From Diphasiastrum complanatum (Eukaryota > Streptophyta > Lycopodiopsida > Lycopodiales > Lycopodiaceae), in assembly GCA_029204225.1 (NCBI GenBank), contig CM055099.1, positions 42,028,597-42,092,596 of the forward strand: 64,000 nt of DNA. The letters are read 5' to 3'. A model generated the notes under the pieces. That model was not told the origin of the DNA. It searched no databases and saw only the letters and a program-made list of their open reading frames with translations. Positions 1 through 10,092 of this stretch are shown piece by piece (the first letter of the stretch is position 1; every line of letters starts with the position of its first letter). The translations under genes and the position numbers were made by a program.

Positions 1-250
1 TGCACTATCTTGGTGATTGCTTGCAATTCTATGTGTAGAATGATCTATATTTGCTATTTTTGGATCCACACGTGTGAAATACAGTAGCTTGCTGGTTTTG
101 TATGGACAGCAACAGTACATAATCATTTCATTCAAGTTTGATCAAGTTCTATTAGTGTTTGCATCTCAAATTGTGTGTAGATGCTGATTTTTCTAAATTG
201 GTGAGATTGGTATTGTATTTCTCTTTCTAACCAAAGATCATTCAAGTAGA

Positions 251-1211
251 TTGGATCTTAAGGATCTGAAATCTTTCACAATCCATTCGGATGTTCATAG
301 CTTTTCACATGATTCTAATGGTGGTGCCAAATACTATGTAATCTTCATTGATGACTATTCTAGATATTGTTGGATGTACCTCTTGTCTAGAAAATATATG
401 GTGTTTGATTCTTTTGTAAAGTTCAAAACTTTGGTAGAAAATCAACTTAGTACCAAGATCAAGGTATTAAGAAGTGATAATGAAGGTGAATATATCTCCA
501 ATAAGTTGCTTGACTTTTGTAATTCTAATGGCATAAAGACGAAGTTGTCATGTCCATACACCCCTCAACATAATGGAGTGATTGAGAGGAGAAATATATC
601 CCTTTGTGAGTGTGCTAAGGTCTTAAGACTAGATGCTTCTCTACTCGGAACCATTTTGGGGTGAGGCAATAACTTGTGCTAATTATTTGTGCAATAGATT
701 GCCTAACCAAGCTATTGGAGGAATCACACCATTTGAAGCTCTATTTGGAGAGAAGCCTAATCTCAAGGATCTCAAAGTTTTTGGATCCACTTGCTATGTA
801 CACCAATCCTTGGATACAAGGAAGAAGGATAATGCAACCTCCATCAAAGACATCTTTGTGGGATATGGTGAGAATAGCAAAGGTTATAGAGTCTTCAATC
901 CCATCACTAGCAAGGTGATAGTGAGTAGGGATGTTATTTTTTATGAAAGACATGCTTGTGATTTGGATGATAATGCTACTAATCATCTTGATGCCAAGGA
1001 TCATGCTAGGATGGAGGAGAAGCTTCCAAGTGATGAAGAATTTGAGGATCCACCTCGAGATACAAGAACTCCAAGAAGATCCACAAGGGCAAGGACCGAG
1101 CCATTGAGGCTCACCTATGATGGTCAAGGTGATCACAGGGAAGGCTCATCTGAAGAAACATTTTGTTTCTAATGCCAAAGCTTTGATAGCTTTCAATTCT
1201 GAACCCTTGAC
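251..1211 (+). pseudogene. Ty1/copia integrase fragment, frameshifted
   Basis: This is the integrase core of a Ty1/copia polyprotein, which inserts retrotransposon cDNA into the genome. The reading frame 251-664 carries HSDV, then VLRSDNEGEY, then GVIERRN. Counted from the first codon these give D14, D76 and E112, the D-D-35-E spacing of copia integrases, so the catalytic triad is still present. A frameshift at about 635-665 moves the reading into the frame of 633-1172, which continues with the integrase C-terminal part (NRLPNQAIGGITPFEALFGE, then KVFGSTCYVH). A further shift near 1140 leads into SNAKALIAFNSEPL, which resembles the stretch just before reverse transcriptase. Coding similarity stops at about 1211, where another copia LTR begins. 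Gag, protease and reverse transcriptase are absent. The family assignment is firm; loss of function is seen directly. Confidence 0.9.
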
Positions 1212-2373
1212 AAAAGGCGACATGACACGACACGACACGAAATCAGTCGTGCTCTAAAACAACAAAGAAGGTCAGCCAAATACCAAGGGGTACAAATATT
1301 TGATCTGATTTCATGACGTCATCAAAAGTATTCTAGATCGTGGCTAATCTGCCACTCTTGTAATTCGTGATTAGTTGTAGATGTTTAATCTTTTATAATC
1401 TGTAAGTTACATGACGCGACACGAAATTGTTCACAAACTATATAATTTTTGTTTTGATGCATAATGTTGTATGTCTAATGCTAGTAGGCAAGACAAGAAG
1501 TCAGAACACAAAATATACAGAATACAAGTCGGCCTGCGTGCGAGACAATTTTGCATAGGATCTATAGATCCAGAAGTCCGCTAGTAAGCGAGACACGAAT
1601 TTGTGAGAGAACTGTATTTCTCTCATGCCAATGCACTGCGTGGATTTGTCATGTAGTGCTTGAAGAATAAAAAAAATCAATAGATGATATTGTAGCTATT
1701 GTGCACATTATTAATCTGTATGATTGTATGATCTTGAATGTAAATTTGTCTGCTACTATTCGTGTGTCTGATTCACTTGCCCATTTTAATTTCGCACTTT
1801 GGCTAATCTTGTTGAATGCTACATTAATTTGTTAATGTAGATTAGCAGTGTCTGACTGCTCTTTGAAGGATTGGAGTGATATAGATGGCAGTGACCAGCG
1901 ATCACATCTGAATTCTTGACGAACTGATATTGTTCGCGAATCCTTTCGCTTCGTGTTTTGCCTCATTTTGCTTCATGATCACTTGGCTATAAGGATAAAT
2001 CATTACAGAGCTCATCTAAGTCTTATTTTGTTTTGTTTTGTTTTGTTTTGTCTCGTCTCGTTGTAGACCTTGATTGATCTTGTCACAAATTATTTCGCTT
2101 CGTTTCATGTCATTTCATGATCTCTTTGCTTTCAGCATGAATCAATGTCAAAGCTCATTTAAGTTTTGCTTAGCTTTGCTTCATTTCAGTTTCTTCCAGA
2201 TTTCATATGTTTCGTTTCGTTGTGTTATAGGGCCTGATTGATCCAACTCGAATAGAAATAATTCGAGTGTCATGAAAAGTTTCGTGAATTGTTCGTGATT
2301 TTATTTTATCAGTTTGTCACCAGAGTTTTGGCTAGAATTTGTATTTTTTCTGAGTGCATTCTCTAAGCATCAG
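1208..2373 (+). repeat. Long terminal repeat of a second copia element, inserted in the first
   Basis: This 1.17-kb non-coding stretch ends immediately before a tRNA-iMet primer site and starts where the neighbouring integrase reading breaks off (TGACAAAAGGCG). It is rich in CGACACGA and TTCGTGA-type words. Its length is close to the 1170-bp LTR at 53.8 kb, which suggests a related family, though I see no long shared sequence. The right-hand LTR of this element is not found, so the left boundary is inferred from the coding break. Confidence 0.6.
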
Positions 2374-2385
2374 TGGTATCAGAGC
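2374..2385 (+). other. Primer binding site, tRNA-iMet
   Basis: TGGTATCAGAGC is the complement of the 3' end of plant initiator tRNA-Met and the usual copia primer site. It lies one base after the LTR end (...AAGCATCA) and about 80 bases before the gag start codon at 2465. Confidence 0.88.
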
Positions 2386-2464
2386 CTACCTTGTCATAGT
2401 CTGACATAGCCGAAAAGCTATCAGAAAAAAGGGGCTAAGCATTCAAACAATCAGCCATCAACAA

Positions 2465-3985
2465 ATGAACACGAATTCAGAAGCAATGGCTTCAATCAAC
2501 AACATACAATCCAAAATCTGTACAATCATGGATTCGTCAGAATCTAACTTTCTAGCATGGAAAGTGAAGACCTTGTTGATACTAAAGGGTGAAGGTTGAT
2601 TCCCCTAGGTGGATGGCACAGAGGAGATGCCTACAACAATTGGCAAAGAGCTACGTAAATGGAGGGAGAAAAATGACAAGGCAGTAGCCTTGCTATCATC
2701 ATCCATCAATGATAGTCTCACACTTGACCTGGCTACACTCTCCAAGGCAAAGGAGATGTGGGATACACTACTCATGAGATTTCAAACGAAATCACGCAGT
2801 CAAATAATGATGCTGGAAGATTAGCTGACAAACTTGCAATGGGATGGCAAAGATCTCACTTCTTTTGTAAGAAAGATGAAGGATCTATTCCTTTCCCTAC
2901 ACAATTCTGAAGCAAAAAATGTAGTGTCAACAGAGAACCAGCTCACTTACTTGTTGAGAGCCTTATCTAGATCTTTCCGGACAACCAGAACCCTGCTCGC
3001 AAAAGATCCTACAATGACCCTCGAAAAGACAATTGTCGAGATTCGAGAGGAAGTCGAGGCTATAGAGCACCTTGAACACAAGGATGCTTCTGACCAAGCC
3101 CTCTACAACAACAAAGAAAAGACAAAGAAACAATTCAATCCTAAGAGGGAGTCGAATCAAAGGTAGGATCGTGATCAGCAAGCAGAGGGGACCAGCAAAA
3201 CAAAGGGAGGTCGAAACATCAAGGTGGAGAAAAGAAGACTTGTGTGAGATGCAGACGAGAAGGGCACACAGTCGATACATACTGGCTCAATCCAAAAATT
3301 GAGTGTATCCACTGCCACAAGAAAGGTCATGCAGCCATGGACTATCGCCTGAACCCAAGAAACAAATCAGCACAAAATAGACAGGAGAACAGTAATAGCT
3401 CATCCTATGTTGAGAGCCTGAGAGCTCAAAAATGCTTCTTGGTTTCCAAGGGAAGGCTCGAACTTGAGACCAAAGAAACTTTGGATGTCAAGCTAACCAA
3501 TTGAGCCAACTCCCTTGGGTACTAGAGAGAGCTCAAAAATGGATGAAGAGAGATCGAATAGAAATTATTCGACCACCTACATTTGTGCAGATGTGTGTGC
3601 AGCGTCAACACCTGACACACAGCAGATGATCCTAGATTTAGGAGCTACCTCACACTTCGTGACATCAAGATGAATTATGTCTGATTTTCGAAGTGCTGAT
3701 CCATCAAGATTCATTGTTCTTGGAGATGGATCCAGACATCAAGTGAACGATATTGGTTCACTGTGGCTCAACACGAATGGCAGAGACAGACGACTCGAAG
3801 ATGTTTTGTTCGTGCCTACACTGTAGCTGGACTTGCTTTTTGTGGCAAGGATAGTTGATGCAGGGATGTGTGTGACGTTCTCGGATGAAGCATGCAATGT
3901 TATTGATGCCAGTACCAGTACCCTGATCACTCAAGGCAGAAGAAAAAGTAATCTCCCAAGCCTCTTTGATACTTGTACATGATGA
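2465..3985 (+). pseudogene. Copia gag and protease remnant
   Basis: A gag-protease region begins at ATG 2465. The first frame reads SSESNFLAWKVKTLLILKGE, then stops at 2597, about 2609 and 2822, but continues in the same frame through the UBN2-type capsid (LSKAKEMWDTLLMRF; NQLTYLLRALSRSFRT) to about 3166. After a frameshift, 3244-3350 encodes a zinc knuckle, CIHCHKKGHAAMDY, whose last metal ligand has become Tyr. A short SINE then interrupts the frame at 3435-3526. From about 3590 the protease follows: ILDLGATSHF replaces the usual D-S-G catalytic triplet with D-L-G, and FVPTL-stop-LDLLFVARIVDAG matches the protease C-terminal part. Nothing of integrase or reverse transcriptase follows. The element is non-functional. 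Confidence 0.86.
3435..3526 (-). mobile_element. 92-bp tRNA-derived SINE with 15-bp target duplication
   Basis: The insert is flanked by perfect copies of GAGAGCTCAAAAATG at 3420-3434 and 3527-3541. Read on the minus strand it contains GTTGGCTCAATTGGTTAGC, which fits a polymerase III A box, and CAAGTTCGAGCC, which fits a B box, about 30 bases apart. It ends in CCTTGGAAACCAAGAAG, with no poly(A) tail. A close relative sits at 14810-14896 on the plus strand. It interrupts the copia gag-protease reading frame, so it is younger than that copia insertion. The tRNA origin is inferred from the boxes. Confidence 0.78.
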
Positions 3986-4780
3986 TACTTCCCTACAGTG
4001 AAGTGCAAGCCTAGATCTCTTCTCGTGCCTTACTTATTCTTGTGCACCTAGAGGTTCATCTTCATCTTCAATCAAAAACTTGAAAGGTCTTGGAGCACCA
4101 TGAGTGACTCCATTCTAACCCTCCAAATTGAATAATTAGTAGAATCTAATCTCTCACTAGCTTACATCCATTAACACTAGATCCACAATAAAGATAGCTT
4201 ACTCTTTCTCTCTCATAAAAAGTATAAAAACATGCAATCCCAATAACAATCAGATCTAACAATTAGCAAAGCTCAATAAAAGCATGAGAGATGGAGGAAA
4301 AGTGATAGAGAGCAAGGACATTCATAAATCCATTTCACAAGAGAACCAATCTGCTTTATTGAATGAAAGTATGTACATGTGTAGGAAACTCGAGTTGGTC
4401 CCTTTTTATAGTAGAGAGGAGGACCCTCAGCCTCTGAATCCTATTGGTCCATTTCTGCCTCCCTAATTATTCAAATTTAAAAAAGAGTGGGAACCATCCA
4501 AATTGGAGAGAAATCCAACTTTATTCACTAACTTGACATTTAGGCCCTGCGACATTAAAAGTCCCGCAAAAAGGCTAAAGTCCTTTTATTGACTTGTAAC
4601 AAATCAAATAACTATGTGATCATCGGGTTGGACTTACACACGCAGGGTGCCAAATCCCTCTCACTTATTAATTAGGGTTAGGGTTGCCTGGGGATCCGCA
4701 AACCCTCCAATGGTATCCCCCACCAAAACTGGTGGCGGTCTCACGACACCTACGAGATGCAGTTATTGTGGGCTTTTATT
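3986..4780 (-). repeat. LTR-like sequence on the minus strand
   Basis: No coding region is seen. Read on the minus strand, a TATA box (CTATAAAAAGGGACC, complement of 4401-4415) is followed about 55 bases later by CAATAAAG (complement of 4354-4361). This is the order of promoter and polyadenylation signal in a plant LTR. No second copy or primer site was found, so it may be a solo LTR or a truncated one. The plus strand at about 4670 has two tandem TTAGGG words. Confidence 0.38.
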
Positions 4781-4818
4781 TGCTTCACGTCGAATCTTTA
4801 TTAAATGATACTGCAACT

Positions 4819-5439
4819 TCTCCATGAAGTCGAGTCAGGCAATGTTGAAATCTAAATTGTGTGGCAATGCAGCAAAAAACAATGGTGGGCTCCAGCAATC
4901 CACATTGAAGTTGTCTGGCAATCCATTGGCTTATTTGGATCGAATCCAAAGGAGGAAGGCAATCATCCCATCTCATTGCCATGGATGCCAACAGAGTCAA
5001 GTCTTTCACAAAAAGCGCCGATTGTCTCACTACCTCAAGTTGAAGCCGCACCAGCCACACTTCGGGTCGGACAAGTTGCCAAATCACCAAAGGAATTCGA
5101 CGCCACAGTGCCTGAGGGCTATGAAGAAGAAGACCTCTTTGAAGAAGAGGAATTACAGGCACCTGCTCCACGCCAACCAGGGACAATACCACTAGGTCCT
5201 TTTGTTGGTACCACCTCCACAACAGTAGATTCTGGTGATGCTCTCGGTTTGGTCTCAAGCCTTGCGCAAGTGATCTAGTCTATGCTGGATAAGAAAAAAG
5301 AAATGGAGCAGCGAATCTCAGATATGGGATTTGAAAATACTCTCATCAGCCAGAAAGTTGTTTAGCTGGACAAAGAGTTGAAGATCGCCAAGCAGCATAA
5401 AGCTAAATCTGAAGCTGAAGACAACACAACAATTGGCTG
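4819..5439 (+). pseudogene. Unrecognised broken coding stretch with acidic and coiled-coil parts
   Basis: A reading frame at 4859-5278 encodes an acidic, Pro-rich segment (VPEGYEEEDLFEEEELQA). After a stop at about 5276 the same frame continues with MLDKKKEMEQRISDMGFE and LDKELKIAKQHKAKSEAE, which look like a heptad-rich coiled coil, up to about 5439 with one more stop. I do not recognise a family. It could be a captured exon or part of a retroelement. The continuity of sensible composition across stops suggests decayed coding sequence rather than chance. Confidence 0.3.
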
Positions 5440-6540
5440 AATTATCTAACATGCTTCAGATAAATGCGTTTTGGGCCAGAAATGATATATGATAGTAGCG
5501 CAGTGTTTCGCTCAGTTTTAGCTGGGGTAGTGGGTAGCAAGCTCTGCTCGTTCCGCCAGCTAGCCAAATAGTTTGACCCCATTACTTTCCGTGCGGGAAA
5601 GAGCTCTATCGCATTTCCCAATCTCAACTTTTGCTTTGCCCTATCAAACTCGCCAAAAATCTTGACCTACCTCCTTACCTAGCAGACTACCCTTGCCCAA
5701 GACCTTGGAGAGTTCATAGCTTCATATATAGTGCCTTTCAAACATTTGGGCAAATGAGTTTTAAACCTTTCAAGACATGTTCAGAGAGTTTATAGAGGTT
5801 TGCAATTTTAAAACATGTCCACACAATTTTACAAGGAGGTTTACAGATTTTAATGCCTCGATGAAATTTAACCTATTCATTTCACCTTTTTTACTTGAAG
5901 GCATGTTTTCCTTTCCTCTCACATTTGGCAAAGGTTTTTTTCCCCTTTGAAAGGCAAGGAAGAAGGAGGGGAGGAAAAGGCACTGGAATGGCATTGATGA
6001 TTAAATTCTAATAAGACTGCAAGTTACTAGACTAGTCACTAGATAGAGAGCCTTAGATTGGAATTTGGGATCTCCAGTTCTTACTTCTTACATCTGAGTG
6101 AGTCCAGGACTCCAGAGTCCAGAGTGCACACTGCAGGACAGGCTACAGGGACAATTTGTAGCTCATCTTTTTCCGTGCTGCCCAACACCATTAGATGAGT
6201 TAGAAGTAATGACATTTCTATTTCTTCCGGCTTTTTGTGGAGTTGATGCTGCGATGGCGGAATGTAAAACCCAGTTTCCAACTTCCCAGATCCAACCACA
6301 TCACGTATCATATATATATATTAATAGAAGGATTCTCGTGACTCATCGGTGCGTAGTAGTAAGTACGCATTGTTTGTTTCTGAATCTTTTTCACTTTCTT
6401 TCTTTTGTCGATTGCCCAAATAAATATGTTGGATTTCTCGTTTCCATTGTCTCTCCCCTCCACATTGGATCCTTTTACACTGGCCTGCTTCAAATCCAGC
6501 GACCCCTCTTCCGCTTTGCTACGGGCCGTTGGATTCTATT
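5440..6540. other. Intergenic stretch, no gene seen
   Basis: About 1.1 kb upstream of the QWRF promoter. I see no coding family, RNA gene or long repeat. A TA-rich run (ATATATATATTA) lies at about 6310-6322. Confidence 0.5.
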
Positions 6541-6660
6541 ATGGACGTTCAGATTTGGCCACGTGTTCACGATTGGCTATTGGGATTGGCCCAGGTGGCA
6601 GGATTCCACGTGGCAAAAATCGAAGTGGTCTCGCTTTCTGCACGTTTACACGTTCATGTG
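6541..6660 (+). promoter_or_regulatory. Likely QWRF promoter: two G-boxes and two CCAAT boxes
   Basis: Two CACGTG G-boxes (6560-6565 and 6607-6612) bracket two ATTGG words (6572-6576 and 6585-6589, CCAAT boxes on the other strand) within 55 bases, just upstream of the CT-rich leader. G-boxes are bound by bZIP and bHLH factors. Use as the promoter of the downstream gene is inferred from position. Confidence 0.5.
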
Positions 6661-6666
6661 TTCTTA

Positions 6667-6711
<45 letters not shown>
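6667..6711 (+). repeat. (TC)n microsatellite, probable pyrimidine-rich 5' leader
   Basis: An almost pure TC dinucleotide run, of the kind often found at or just after plant transcription starts. Long antisense reading frames over it are products of the repeat. Confidence 0.85.
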
Positions 6712-6715
<4 letters not shown>

Positions 6716-8181
6716 CTGGGGATGGGGATGGGGACGGGGATGGATGCAGCTACGAGGGAGCAGAGCAGAGGTCTGTTCTCTCATGCAGAATATTCGTGTT
6801 GCTTTTCTCTGTGTCTTGTGCATCTCTCTCTGGCCTGCATCTGTCTTTCTCTCTTGGCACCCGCATCTCCCCTCCCTTTCTCATGTCCGCTTTTGCAGAT
6901 TTCAGCAGCACCCTCCCTTTTGCTGCTGCTTCCTCGTTTGAGAGTGTGAGAGTTGCGAAAAGTTTGCTGGAACTCGCGCACTATCGCTTTCTTCTTCCTC
7001 ACTGTCATTTTCGAGTGACGATCTTCGGCTCTGTTCAATTTTCTTCTACTTACGACCTTCTTCTTCAGTCATGCAAGGACGTTGATTGAGTGAGTCTAGC
7101 TCAGGTGCCAGGTCTATTGATCCTTTTCCTTGTTGGGCTTTTGTTTACCCTCCTGATTATCATTTTTCTTCCTGACATCTCTTTATCTATATGCTTTACT
7201 TTATTGCTACATGCGCTTCTAGAGCACCGGAAGCACCTGTACTGCGTTTATCAATCTGCACATCTTATGGGTGTCAATCTTGGTTTCTGTCAGCACGCAA
7301 ATGCATAACATGAAATGCTTCTGCCGTGCTGATCTTGCTTTCATTGTTTGATCAGATAGGTGGATTCCGCCTTGGATCTATCTCGGGTTGCAAGGTTACG
7401 AGTTTCTACCTGGTTTCACTAAGAAGTTCATCTGCAAGTGACTTTCTAGCAGATCTGTCTTTCTCTGTATTGCATTCGAGATTGTGTTCTCGAACACTCT
7501 CTTACAACAGGGCCTTTGAATTGAGGCAGTTCTATAGTCTGCGTCTGCAAAGCTTTATGGATACCGATATGAATCGTGCAAACCAAGTTCTGTCAGTCGA
7601 AAAGTTTCCATTACTCTAATCAACACTCTTCAAGTGCTACATTCTTTGCTCTTCAACGTTCTATTTGTACTCAATAGGTTGCTTGGCGTTGGATTTTCTT
7701 GACAGTGTCATGTCAGCATTGCAGATACCATAAGAAACATAGAATCTGAAGCGGTCAAATGTACCTATCGTGTGCCGTTAACTTGCCAACCGTCTTGATT
7801 TGATTGAAAAGCAGCAAGCTGCTTATATCTAGGGCTGCCTTCCGCTTTTAGTCAACGGTGTTCCGATAGGAATCTGGTAGCTGTTCTGCATTGGTCGCAG
7901 CTTCTGTTCAAGAAAAGGACATGCAGTCTTGGTAAAAGCTCTGTAGCAGTTTGTATTTACTCGCGAATGGTGGCTCCTTGAAGAAATTTTGAACGAAAAC
8001 TATACTAGTCGCAGCTCCTGCATTTACACGAACAAACTGAAAGTTAGGATAGAAGGACAAGTAACTATGGAGATGGAAGATCATCATACTTGGCGAGGGA
8101 TGTAAGTTTGTAGCAATTTCGTGTGAAGAAAGGGAGGGATTTTAGCAGGAAACATTGCAGCAAGATTATTTGAGGTTGATC
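6712..8181 (+). other. Probable 5' untranslated region of the QWRF gene, possibly spliced
   Basis: No conserved coding sequence is seen between the CT run and the start codon at 8182. A possible leader intron could use a GTGAGT donor at about 7091 and the TTGCAG acceptor at 8155-8160, which would leave a short leader (CAAGATTATTTGAGG) before the start codon. A GTAAGT word at 8102 is another candidate donor. In-frame TAG at 8143-8145 closes the reading frame upstream of the start. The splice choice is inference. Confidence 0.4.
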
Positions 8182-10092
8182 ATGATCGCTGCCTCAATGT
8201 TCCCCGCGTCTCCACGGCATCAATCGTTGCACCAGCGAGGAAAATCATCTGACCTCGACAATGGGAGGCTTTCGGTGGCGCCTTCAGACAGGAACATGGG
8301 AGATTACAAATTTCGGAACAAAGAGGTCAATTTCAGGTCCAAATCCATCACAACATCCACGCCTCCTCAAGCAGCAACAGCTGCTGTTTCACGCCGTTTT
8401 CCCTCTCCAAACCTCGGCCGAGCCCCAAACATCCAGGATTCTTCTAAACGAGCAACGTCTGCAGAACGCAGGAGACCTGGGGGATCTCCGTCCAGAGCTC
8501 CAAACAACCCTGTGGATGCAACATTGGTCTCCAAGCGACTGTGGCCATCAAGCCAAAACATATCTTCCTCAATGCAGAGTGATTCTTCCTCCATATCTTC
8601 AAGTAGTCTGGGTAGTGGTCGGGTCGGCGTAAAGGAAAAGCCTGAGCCTCAAGCATCGTCTGATCATACATTGAAACCTGCAGCAAATGGTGTGCGCAGA
8701 TCAACAGAGCAAAGCCCAAATCGCAAACCAACTCCAGAGAGGAAGGGGACTCTAGAGAGGAAGGGGACTCCTGAGAGAAAGGGGACTCCTGAGAGGAAGG
8801 GGACTCCTGAGAAAAAGGTTACTCCCGAGAGAAAGTGTTCTCCGGAGAGAAAGGGGGAGACTCCGGAGAGAAAGGGGGAGACTCCAGAGAGAAAAAGGAC
8901 ACCATTGAGGCGTCAGATTACCGATCAAGCTGAAAACGCAAGGCCTTCTGAGAGTAACCATTATCGACCAGACGTACAAAGGTGGCCAGGCACTAGCAGT
9001 GTTAAAGTGCCTGCTTCAGCGTTGAGTAGCAGAGCGGAATCAAGTGTGGAGAAGCAGAAGGCTTCGCCTGAAGCTACATCATTGCTGGTGCAAGAAAGAT
9101 CCGTCAAAACTGTTTCTCGTACAACAATACCTGCTCCCTTCGTGCGTAGCGTTCCCAAACAGTCTAACGAGAGCCTTGTTCAACCCGCCTTACAGATTAT
9201 TACCCGACGGCTGGTTTTAGAGAGCAGAGGAAAAGAGAGGTTTGATTCTGACGACGAGAAAATTTCTGACAAGGACAAAGAAACTAGCGGCAAGGACAAA
9301 GTCTCCAATTCCAGCTTCAAGCTGACTGAGTACACCATTCATGTGAGGCAATCAACAGAGGAAGCGCAATTGGCGAGCTCAGACGCCACTCCCGCTAATC
9401 TGGATAGTATATCTGACTCAGACAGTGTTTCATCTGGGAGTTCAGGTGCTCTCATGACATCTGGGTTGGGTTCAGGGGCACCAGCAACTGGAAACAAAAT
9501 AATAATCGGTGGAACTACTGTGCCTGCTCGCTTTTGGCAAGAGTTAGGAAGCAGGGTTAGAAACGTGTCTGAAGGAAACCGAATGAAACCATCTATGTCT
9601 GAGTCAGACTTCTCATCACCGGCCGCAGGGAAGGGATTGCGAAGAACAAAGGCTGCATCTTTGGGGCCTCTATCCTCTATAAATACTGTATCCAATAGTG
9701 TGGGAAGCCCTTTCACTAGCTCATGGGCTTTTTCACCACGTAGGATGGCGCCAATATCTGTCTTAAATTCACAACCACCAGCTACCCCCCCAGCTACACC
9801 TGCAGTACCAAACAAGCCGATACAACCATCCTCACCTTCACGACGAATGCCAAGTCCTACAAGGCCAAGAGGAGCAATCATCCAGTCGCCTTCTAGTGGG
9901 ATGCAGATTAATCGTGTGGGCTCTGCACCAGGCCTGTTGAGTTTTAAGTCAGAAAGCTTTAAAGGAAGGCAAGCTTTTGGTCAATTTGAAGAAGTCCTGT
10001 TACTTCGAATGTTACATAATCGATGGTTGCAATGGCGCTTTGTGAATGCTTGGACTGAAGTTTCTATGAATGTTCAAACTGAACAAGCTGAG
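8182..10092 (+). CDS. QWRF gene exon 1
   Basis: Encodes residues 1-637, all of the disordered basic region and the QWRF motif. It ends ...EQAE at the donor GAG|GTAAAT. The open frame runs 63 bases further into the intron and stops at 10155, so a retained intron would give a product lacking the core helices. Confidence 0.93.

Noticed and set aside
3435-3526. Functional tRNA gene
   Set aside because: A and B boxes are present but no proper cloverleaf or acceptor stem is apparent, and the target duplications indicate a SINE.
4660-4680. Tandem TTAGGG words, telomere-like
   Set aside because: Only two units, embedded in other sequence; the usual plant telomere unit is TTTAGGG. Could be a telobox, but not a telomere.
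6098-7089. Overlapping frames of 178-283 codons across the CT run
   Set aside because: They run over promoter and leader sequence, overlap each other in three frames, and show no family.
8261-8979. Alternative frames within exon 1
   Set aside because: Shadows of the QWRF frame and its minisatellite.
9339-9881. 180-codon antisense frame
   Set aside because: Shadow of QWRF exon 1.
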